Shown one piece after another: positions 57,994 through 64,000 of a DNA stretch of 64,000 bases (positions are counted from its first letter, which is position 1; each line of letters begins with the position of its first letter). Both the position numbers and the translations under genes were made by a program. The stretch is from Pseudomonas pohangensis (GTDB lineage Bacteria > Pseudomonadota > Gammaproteobacteria > Pseudomonadales > Pseudomonadaceae): the NCBI RefSeq assembly GCF_900105995.1, contig NZ_LT629785.1:1798001-1862000 (forward strand), given 5' to 3'. Below the pieces are notes generated by a model, which saw nothing but the letters and a program-made list of their open reading frames with translations, did no database searches and was not told where the DNA came from.

Positions 57994-58569
57994 TCAGGCA
58001 GTCGGTGCCTGGGTACGGCCCTTGTAGGAGCCGTCGCGGGTGTCGATTTCGATCCAGTCTTCGATGTTGCAGAAATCGGCAACCTTGACTTCGGTACCGT
58101 TGGACAGCTTGGCCGGCTTCATCACCTTGCCGGAAGTATCGCCACGGGCGGAGTTCTCGGTGTAGGTGATCTGGCGCACGATGGTGGTTGGCAGGTCAAC
58201 CGAGATCACTTTGCCTTCGAAGAACACGGCTTCGCAGACGTCAGTCATGCCTTCTTCGATGAACGGCAGCACGCTTTCCAGGTCTTCGGCACGCAACTCG
58301 TAGGAGTTGAACTCGGGATCCATGAACACGTAGTCGTCGCCGCTGATGTAGGACAGGGTCACTTCCTTGCGCTCAAGGATCACTGGCTCCATCTTGTCAT
58401 CGGCCTTGTATACGGTCTCGGTCTTGGAGCCGTTGATCAGGTTCTTCAGCTTCATCTTGACGATGGCGCTGTTACGGCCGGACTTGGTGAACTCGGCTTT
58501 CTGGATCAGCCACGGATGGCCGTCGATCAGGGCCACGCTGTTGGGCTTCATTTCTTGTGCGGTTTTCAT
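57994..58569 (-). CDS. efp: translation elongation factor P
   Basis: This 191-aa EF-P rescues ribosomes stalled on proline runs. The modified loop is 'KSGRNSA' with Arg32 in place of the lysine of E. coli, which is the type rhamnosylated by EarP; earP is the next gene upstream, 47 bases away. Domain blocks 'LINGSKTETVYKADDKME', 'YVFMDPEFNSYELR' and the C-terminal 'VADFCNIEDWIEIDTRDGSYKGR' are normal. Polyproline proteins such as the histidine kinase at 6183 would depend on it. Confidence 0.97.
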   Translation of the reverse strand: MKTAQEMKPNSVALIDGHPWLIQKAEFTKSGRNSAIVKMKLKNLINGSKTETVYKADDKMEPVILERKEVTLSYISGDDYVFMDPEFNSYELRAEDLESVLPFIEEGMTDVCEAVFFEGKVISVDLPTTIVRQITYTENSARGDTSGKVMKPAKLSNGTEVKVADFCNIEDWIEIDTRDGSYKGRTQAPTA

Positions 58570-58616
58570 ACGCTAATCCATCTGGAAGGAGGGGGAGACA
58601 AAAATCAGGCCGCGTA

Positions 58617-59750
58617 TCATAGCCAATTTGCACAAAACTTCGCCAGCCCTGCCGCCAGATCTTGCTGTGCAGCCTGTCGGATCGACCAGTCCCTTGCGTG
58701 TTCGCACAACTCCGCCCAGTTTTCCTGCAGCGCCGCCCAGCCGGCAGCCGTGCACTGGCCGTTATTCCAGGCCAGCCAGAAATCAGCCAGGGCCAGGGCC
58801 GCGGGCGCTGACAAGTCAGCCGAATACAGATCGATAAAAGCCTGCAGCTTGTGCAGATGCGCCGCATCGGCCTGCTGGTAGATATGCCAGAGCAGCGGCC
58901 GGCCGGCCCACAGGGCGCGCACGAAGGAGTCCTCGCCGCGCACTGCATTGAAAGCGCAGCACCACAGCAGCCGGTCGTAATCCTCCTGACTGATAAAGGG
59001 CAGCACCTGCACCCGCAAATTGCCGCGCACCGCTGGCGCCTCAAGCACTGGCGAGTCGTCGCCCAGCCAGGCCTGCACCCCGGCCAGTACCCGCCCCTCC
59101 GGCACCAGCAGCAAGACCGGCTGACTACCGTCGGCAAGCAGTTGCAGCCAGCCCGGCACGCTGGCGCACTCATAGGTAAACAGCGAATACAGTCCCTCCC
59201 CGGCCAGCGGTTGCACCCCCAGGCGATGCAGAAAGGCCGTCCGGGCCGCAGCATCCCGGGCAAAGGCAGCGCGGCGCTGGAGCAAATCCCCTTCGCGCAA
59301 CAGGCCGCCGGTATCGGCGCGAAAGCCGGGAAAGAAGAAGAACTTCTGCAAGCCGCCGGATTGCAGCGACGGCAGGGCATGGCAGCCACCGACCCAGTCT
59401 TCGGCGCTGAGGTATTCCAGATTCAGCCATAACGGCTTGACCGGGCGCGCCTGCATCGCGGCCAGATAAGCCGCGGGCAATGCACAGGCAAAGGCCTCGA
59501 TCACCACATCGGCCACCTCTGTCGCAGCCCAGTCTCGCCTCCAGTGACAAACTTCGACACCCGCTTGCCACTGGCGTGCCAGCGTCACATCGGCTGCAGG
59601 ACACAGCCGCGCGAAAGCACCCGGATCATCCACCCACAGCCGCACGGCAAACCCCTGCTCGGCAACCAGCTGCCGGGCCAGACGCCAGGTCACGCCGATG
59701 TCGCCGAAGTTGTCCACCACCGTGCAGAAGATGTCCCAGCGTTTGCGCAT
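58617..59750 (-). CDS. earP: EF-P arginine rhamnosyltransferase EarP
   Basis: This 377-aa enzyme transfers rhamnose from dTDP-beta-L-rhamnose to Arg32 of EF-P. It opens with 'MRKRWDIFCTVVDNFGDIGVTWRLARQL', in which Asp13 and Asp17 are the known catalytic/structural aspartates of EarP. 'WLNLEYLSAEDWVGGCHALPSLQSGGLQKFFFFPGF' is the family signature, and 'FVRALWAGRPLLWHIYQQADAAHLHKL' carries the sugar-nucleotide site. It is adjacent to and probably cotranscribed with efp, as in pseudomonads. Confidence 0.96.
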   Translation of the reverse strand: MRKRWDIFCTVVDNFGDIGVTWRLARQLVAEQGFAVRLWVDDPGAFARLCPAADVTLARQWQAGVEVCHWRRDWAATEVADVVIEAFACALPAAYLAAMQARPVKPLWLNLEYLSAEDWVGGCHALPSLQSGGLQKFFFFPGFRADTGGLLREGDLLQRRAAFARDAAARTAFLHRLGVQPLAGEGLYSLFTYECASVPGWLQLLADGSQPVLLLVPEGRVLAGVQAWLGDDSPVLEAPAVRGNLRVQVLPFISQEDYDRLLWCCAFNAVRGEDSFVRALWAGRPLLWHIYQQADAAHLHKLQAFIDLYSADLSAPAALALADFWLAWNNGQCTAAGWAALQENWAELCEHARDWSIRQAAQQDLAAGLAKFCANWL

Positions 59751-59832
59751 GCAGAGTGTTCCGGTTGAATACTTGCGACATTATGCCCTGCTGCGCTGAA
59801 ATAGCCGCGCCGCTGTGACTGCTGATGCTCTT

Positions 59833-59912
59833 GTCGTGGGAGCGGCGACTCGCCGCGAAAGCTGTTCAAGCAGATTAAACGCTCGCGCCGAGGGCGACGC
59901 ACAGCTGTGGCA
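59833..59912. repeat. REP-like pair (GGAGCGGCGACTCGCCGCG family)
   Basis: GTGGGAGCGGCGACTCGCCG on the left and CTCGCGCCGAGGGCGACGC on the right are separated by AAAGCTGTTCAAGCAGATTA. The same parts build the tandem repeats at 30574 and 42861. It fills part of the 355-base gap (59751-60105) between the divergent earP and moxR genes; the remainder shows no gene. Confidence 0.75.
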
Positions 59913-60105
59913 GGTCGCCATGGCGGATTGTTCGCTGCGCTGCTGAACCCGGCCTGCTTCAGTGATTAGTCATGCTTAAAGGAATTACCCTGCAACAATA
60001 GCTTACAGCGCTGGGTACTGCGGTTTGCTCTTTATCCGCGCTTTTGCCACCCTGAATGAAAATCGAAGTCGCTCCGCAAAGAGCACCCAGCCGAAGGATC
60101 AGAAC

Positions 60106-61086
60106 ATGAGCGTTCGCAGCAATATCATCGACCTGCAGAGCAGCATCAACCAGGCCGTACTCGGTCAGGACGCGGTGGTAAGGCAAATCCTCCTGGCCCT
60201 GCTGGCTGACGGCCACGTGCTGCTGGAAAGCCTCCCCGGGCTGGCCAAGACCCGCACCGTACGGGCGCTGGCCAGGCACCTGCAGGCCGACATGAGCCGC
60301 ATCCAGTTCACCCCCGACCTGCTGCCTTCGGACATCACCGGTACCGAAGTGCTGCACAGCGAAGGTGGCAACCATGTCATCCAGTTCCAGCAGGGACCGC
60401 TGTTCGGCAACGTAATCCTCGCCGACGAGATCAACCGTGCGCCGGCCAAGGTGCAGGCCGCACTGCTCGAAGCCATGGAAGAACGGCAGATCACTGTGGC
60501 CGGCAAAAGTCACGCGCTGCCCGAACTGTTCATGGTGCTGGCCACACAGAACCCGATCGAGCAGGAAGGCACTTATCCGTTGCCCGAAGCACAGATGGAC
60601 CGCTTCCTGATGAAAATCCTCATGGACTACCCCAAACCCGGCGACGAAGCCGAGGTGCTGCGGCTGTTGCGTGGCGAGGAAACGGCCAGGGTGAATCATT
60701 CGACAGCGACCACTGAGCTGGTTCTGGCGCAGCAGGTGCTGTTCGATGCCCGCCGCGAACTGAGCACTGTGCATGTATCGGCCAGCATCGACAGCCACAT
60801 CATCGATCTGGTCAACGCCACCCGCCACCCGAATGATTACGACGCCGATCTGGCCCAGTGGATCCGCATCGGCACCAGCCCGCGCGGCGCCATCAGTCTG
60901 GATCGTGCCGCCCGCGCCAATGCCTGGCTGGAAGGCCGCGAGTTCGTTACCCCGGACGACCTGCGGCAGATCATCCATCCGGTATTACGCCATCGCCTGC
61001 AACTGTCCTACGACGCGGTCGCCGATGGCATCAGCGCCGATCAGGTACTCGACCGCCTGCTGGATAAAGTGGCCATCCCGGCCTGA
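60106..61086 (+). CDS. MoxR-family AAA+ ATPase
   Basis: This 326-aa AAA+ protein has a Walker A variant 'LESLPGLAKTRTV' (residues about 42-54), Walker B 'VILADEINRAPAKVQAALLEAMEE', sensor 'LATQNPIEQEGTYPLPEAQMDRF' and an arginine finger in 'RASISLDR'-like context ('SPRGAISLDRAAR'). MoxR ATPases act as chaperones that load metal or remodel VWA-domain partners. ATG 60106 is preceded by GAAGGATC. It leads an operon with DUF58, DUF4381 and two VWA proteins. Confidence 0.93.
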   Translation: MSVRSNIIDLQSSINQAVLGQDAVVRQILLALLADGHVLLESLPGLAKTRTVRALARHLQADMSRIQFTPDLLPSDITGTEVLHSEGGNHVIQFQQGPLFGNVILADEINRAPAKVQAALLEAMEERQITVAGKSHALPELFMVLATQNPIEQEGTYPLPEAQMDRFLMKILMDYPKPGDEAEVLRLLRGEETARVNHSTATTELVLAQQVLFDARRELSTVHVSASIDSHIIDLVNATRHPNDYDADLAQWIRIGTSPRGAISLDRAARANAWLEGREFVTPDDLRQIIHPVLRHRLQLSYDAVADGISADQVLDRLLDKVAIPA

Positions 61087-61096
61087 GTGAGCGGTC

Positions 61097-62050
61097 ATGT
61101 CCGAAGTCAGCGCCCGTGAAGCCGATGGTCTGGTATACGCCTCTCTGGCGCAGTTGCTGCGTCTGGAGCAGCCGGCCCAGCACCTCGGTTTCAGCAGCCG
61201 GCAGCCGCTGGGCAGTATCCTGGCCGGCCAGCACAATTCGCGCTTGCGCGGGCGCGGCCTGAATTTCGAGGAACTGCGTCGCTACCAGCCCGGTGACGAC
61301 CTGCGGCATATCGACTGGCGCGTCAGCCTGCGTCAGGGCAAACCCTTCGTGCGTAGCTTCAGCGAGGAGCGCGACCGCCCGGCGCTGATCCTGGTCGACC
61401 AGCGCATGGACATGTTCTTCGGCTCCAAACGCAGCCTGAAATCCTGCACCGCCGCAGAGCTGGCCGCGCTGGCCGCCTGGATGGTCTTTCACAGTGGCGA
61501 CCGGGTCGGCGGGCTGGTGTTCAATGACCAGCAGATCGAGCGCATTGCGCCGCTGCGCAGCCGCCAGCGCATCGAGCAGCTATGCGCCGTGATCATTCGC
61601 CAGAACCATGCGCTGGCCGCCGACAACCCGGACATCGACAGCCGTGGCCAGCTCGACAAGGTGCTGCATGAGTGTCTGGCGCTGGCCAATCACGACCACC
61701 TGATCTGCATCATCAGCGACTTTGCCGGCACCACCCCGCAGACCCTCAAACTGCTGCGCCAGCTGGCCGCGCATAACGATGTGATCGCCCTGCAGGTGTA
61801 TGACCCGATAGCCCTGAGCATTCCGCAGAACGGCCATCTGCTGATCACCCAGGGCGAACTGCAGGTCGAGCTGGCGGTCGGCCGCAAGCAGGTACACAAG
61901 CCGCTCAGCGCCTTCAGCAGCGGGCGTCTGCGCGAGGTGGCCGAACTGTTGCGGCGCAGCCGGATTCCCTTGCTGATGATCAGCACCGGCGAAGAAACGC
62001 TGCCGCAACTGCGCTTCGAACTGGGCAAATACAGCGGGCCAAGCCGATGA
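61097..62050 (+). CDS. DUF58 domain protein
   Basis: This 317-aa protein has the DUF58 signature 'RRYQPGDDLRHIDWRVSLRQGKPFVRSFSEERDRPALILVDQRMDMFFGS' (residues about 57-106). It shares a VWA-like fold with Asp in the first metal position but lacks a full MIDAS. It follows moxR by ten bases and overlaps the next gene by four bases (ATGA). MoxR-DUF58 pairs are nearly always cotranscribed; their common role is thought to be assembly or stress tolerance of envelope complexes. Confidence 0.93.
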   Translation: MSEVSAREADGLVYASLAQLLRLEQPAQHLGFSSRQPLGSILAGQHNSRLRGRGLNFEELRRYQPGDDLRHIDWRVSLRQGKPFVRSFSEERDRPALILVDQRMDMFFGSKRSLKSCTAAELAALAAWMVFHSGDRVGGLVFNDQQIERIAPLRSRQRIEQLCAVIIRQNHALAADNPDIDSRGQLDKVLHECLALANHDHLICIISDFAGTTPQTLKLLRQLAAHNDVIALQVYDPIALSIPQNGHLLITQGELQVELAVGRKQVHKPLSAFSSGRLREVAELLRRSRIPLLMISTGEETLPQLRFELGKYSGPSR

Positions 62051-62541
62051 GCGAAGCCGCGAATATTTCCCAGCTGCAGAATCTGCCGTTGCCGCCGCCG
62101 GTCAGTTACTGGCCACAGACCTGGGGCTGGCTGGCGCTATTGCTGATCCTGCTCGGCGTTGCACTGTTCTATGCTGGCCGTGCCCTGTGGCGCTGGCGAC
62201 AGAACCGCTACCGCCGCGCGGCGCTGGCCGAGCTGCAGTTGATCGAAAGCACCCTGGGCAGTAGCGGCAGCCGCCACGCCCTGCGTCAGTTACCCGATCT
62301 GCTAAAGCGCACGGCGCTGTCAATGCCCGGCCGGCCGGAGGTCAGCAGTCTGCACGCCGGCGCCTGGCAGGACTTTCTGCAACGCTGCAGTGCCAGCCAG
62401 CTGCCGGCGGATTTCAGCCGGCAGCTGGCCGACCTCAGCTATGCCCCGGATGCGCACCTGCAGGCACTGGGCGAGCCACAGGTGCAGGAACTGCTCGGCG
62501 TCTGCCGGCACTGGCTGGAGCAGCACCATGTGGCAGTTTGA
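62047..62541 (+). CDS. DUF4381 membrane protein
   Basis: This 164-aa protein has a short N-terminal region with 'LPLPPPVSYWPQTWGWLALLLILLGVALFYAGRALWRWRQNRYRRAALAEL' (one membrane helix at about residues 27-47, then a basic stretch) and a soluble helical C-domain. This is the DUF4381 pattern, always in MoxR/VWA operons. It overlaps DUF58 by four bases and the next VWA gene by 14 bases. Confidence 0.9.
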   Translation: MSEAANISQLQNLPLPPPVSYWPQTWGWLALLLILLGVALFYAGRALWRWRQNRYRRAALAELQLIESTLGSSGSRHALRQLPDLLKRTALSMPGRPEVSSLHAGAWQDFLQRCSASQLPADFSRQLADLSYAPDAHLQALGEPQVQELLGVCRHWLEQHHVAV

Positions 62542-63529
62542 CTACCCCTGGCTGTTCATCCTGCTGCCGTTGCCGCTGCTCGGCTGGCGCTATCTGCCCG
62601 CCTACCGGGAAGCCCGTCAGGCCCTGCGCACACCGTTTTTCGGTGCCATGAGCCAGGCCCTGGGGATTGCCCCGCAGCAATCCGGGGTACGCCAGAACCG
62701 CCGGCAACTGGCACTCAACCTGCTGGTCTGGGGCCTGCTGCTGATCGCTCTGGCACGCCCGGTATGGGTCGAGCCGCCATTGCAGCAGACCAAACCGGCG
62801 CGCGATCTATTGCTGGCCATCGATATCTCACAATCCATGGAAGCCAAAGATTACCTGGGCAAGGACGGCAGCACGGTGGACCGTCTGACTGCGGTCAAAC
62901 AGGTAGTGCAGGACTTCATCGACAAACGCCCGGATGACCGCCTGGGGCTGATCCTGTTCGGCGGCGGCGCCTTTGCCCAGGCACCACTGACCCTCGACCA
63001 CGGCAGCCTGAAAATCCTCCTCGATCAGGCCGGCATCGGCATGGCCGGGCCGAACACGGCAATCGGCGATGCCATCGGTCTGGGCATCAAGATGCTCGAC
63101 AACAGTGAACAGCCGGACAAGACCCTGATCCTGCTCACCGATGGCAACGATAATCACAGCGTGATCCCGCCGGACCAGGCAGCCAAGCTGGCAGCGGAAA
63201 AGCACATCCGCATCCATGCCATCGGTATCGGCGACCCGCAAACCACCGGAGAAAACCGCGTCGACAGCAAGGCGCTGCAGATGATTGCCGACACCACAGA
63301 CGGCCGCAGCTTCATGGCCAGCGACAGTTCGGCGCTGGCCGCGGTGTACCAGACGCTGGACGACATCACCCCGCACGAAGTGCAGCACCTGAGCTTCCAG
63401 CCCAAGCGCGAGCTGTATTTCTGGCCGCTCGGGCTGGCCCTGCTGTTGCTGACGGCCTATCACGGCATGGCTGCCATGTGGGCGATCCGGCCGCAAGCCA
63501 CAACCAGCAACGAGAGTGAGGTCGAATAA
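62528..63529 (+). CDS. VWA domain membrane protein (BatA-like)
   Basis: This 333-aa protein has two N-terminal membrane helices (residues about 4-20 and 58-78), a von Willebrand A domain with full MIDAS start 'LAIDISQSMEAKDY' (D-x-S-x-S), 'TAIGDAIGLGIKML' and 'ILLTDGNDNHS', and a last helix near 'ELYFWPLGLALLLLTAYHGMAAMWAI'. It matches BatA-like proteins, with the VWA domain facing the periplasm. Its stop overlaps the next ATG (TAATG). Start ATG 62528 overlaps the upstream gene. Confidence 0.92.
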   Translation: MWQFDYPWLFILLPLPLLGWRYLPAYREARQALRTPFFGAMSQALGIAPQQSGVRQNRRQLALNLLVWGLLLIALARPVWVEPPLQQTKPARDLLLAIDISQSMEAKDYLGKDGSTVDRLTAVKQVVQDFIDKRPDDRLGLILFGGGAFAQAPLTLDHGSLKILLDQAGIGMAGPNTAIGDAIGLGIKMLDNSEQPDKTLILLTDGNDNHSVIPPDQAAKLAAEKHIRIHAIGIGDPQTTGENRVDSKALQMIADTTDGRSFMASDSSALAAVYQTLDDITPHEVQHLSFQPKRELYFWPLGLALLLLTAYHGMAAMWAIRPQATTSNESEVE

Positions 63530-64000
63530 TGGAAATCGACCTGAATAACCTGCACTTTATCCGCCCGCTGTGGCTGCTGCTGATTCTGCCGGCGCTCCTG
63601 CTGCCCTGGTTCTGGCACCGTCAGCACAACACCAGCCAGCGCCTGCGCGCGGTATTCGCCCCACACCTGCTCAAACACCTGGTGATCAAGCCGCAGGATC
63701 AGCAGCGCCTGCGACCGGTTTGGCTGCTCGGTGCCGTATTGGCGCTAGGTGCGCTGGCCGTTGCCGGACCGACCTGGGAACTGGATCGGCCACCATTTCT
63801 GCAGGACAAGGCGCCACTGATACTCGCCGTCGACCTGTCACCCTCGATGGATGCCAGCGACATCGCACCCACCCGCCTGGAAGCGGTAAAGAACAAGCTG
63901 CGCGACTTGCTCAAGCGCCGCAGTGGTGCGCCTACCGCGCTGATCGCCTATGCCGGCAGTGCCCATCTGGTATTGCCGCCCACCGATGACCCGGAATTGC
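63529..64000 (+). CDS. VWA domain protein (BatB-like), cut by the window end
   Basis: The first 157 codons are visible and the frame is open at the right edge. There are two membrane helices ('PLWLLLILPALLLPWFW' and 'VWLLGAVLALGALAVAGPTW') followed by the start of a VWA domain with MIDAS 'LAVDLSPSMDASDIAPTRLEAVKNKL'. Full BatB proteins of this operon type usually continue with TPR repeats. It is coupled to the BatA-like gene by TAATG. Confidence 0.9.
   Translation, partial: MEIDLNNLHFIRPLWLLLILPALLLPWFWHRQHNTSQRLRAVFAPHLLKHLVIKPQDQQRLRPVWLLGAVLALGALAVAGPTWELDRPPFLQDKAPLILAVDLSPSMDASDIAPTRLEAVKNKLRDLLKRRSGAPTALIAYAGSAHLVLPPTDDPEL

Overview
The window reads as chromosomal DNA of a Pseudomonas-like gammaproteobacterium. 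The base composition is GC-rich. The class II PHA synthase is of the medium-chain Pseudomonas type, EF-P carries Arg32 next to its arginine rhamnosyltransferase EarP, and a class II DAHP synthase is present. Short palindromic REP/BIME repeats sit in many gaps. No rRNA, tRNA, prophage, insertion sequence or CRISPR array was seen.

Layout, left to right. 1-234 is the end of a YeiH-type membrane protein. 370-3642 is a polyhydroxyalkanoate cluster: depolymerase-like hydrolase, MaoC hydratase, and a PHA synthase with a basic Lys/Ala/Pro-rich head. 3820-6098 is a two-subunit CoA-transferase with a chimeric mini-ORF between its subunits, then a small serine hydrolase. 6183-8675 is a Cpx/Rst-like two-component system divergent from a Spy/CpxP-like periplasmic protein. 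9100-19090 is mixed: lone ABC ATPase, DUF1254 protein, Baeyer-Villiger monooxygenase, methyltransferase, an exported MsrA/MsrB pair, GNAT, an extended SDR and an AraC regulator.

19221-25747 is a catabolic operon (acyl-CoA dehydrogenase, saccharopine-dehydrogenase-like reductase, acyl-CoA ligase, SDR, 47-aa membrane peptide, thiolase) divergent from the AraC gene. After it come an exported protein, a TetR regulator, an orphan ParA, an alkyl-DHAP-synthase-like flavoprotein, an alpha/beta hydrolase and a GMC oxidase of cholesterol-oxidase type. 33982-40764 is a second catabolic block on the minus strand (ligase, crotonase, IclR, acyl-CoA dehydrogenase, APH-like kinase, SDR). Together with the monooxygenase and flavin oxidases, these blocks suggest breakdown of hydrophobic, possibly cyclic or isoprenoid-like compounds through CoA thioesters. 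The substrates cannot be read from sequence, and the PHA genes could store the acyl-CoA surplus.

40982-47334 holds DAHP synthase, an anchored glutaredoxin-like protein, a DUF3597 protein, a Cys-rich small protein, a second DUF1254 protein and a YcaQ-like DNA glycosylase. 47379-52082 contains a decayed copy of the 3' end of an NmrA-like gene, a small acidic protein, a SulP transporter, a ribbon-helix-helix protein, the intact NmrA-like gene and a second AraC paralogue. The two AraC paralogues share an identical 15-bp element just upstream of their starts.

52236-55670 is a three-gene exported redox operon: diheme cytochrome c, MauG/CcpA-type diheme peroxidase, and a parallel beta-helix protein with a C-terminal cytochrome c domain. 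It is the best candidate here for an undescribed system. The window ends with TauE/SafE and MFS transporters, efp-earP, and a MoxR-DUF58-DUF4381-VWA-VWA operon cut by the right edge.
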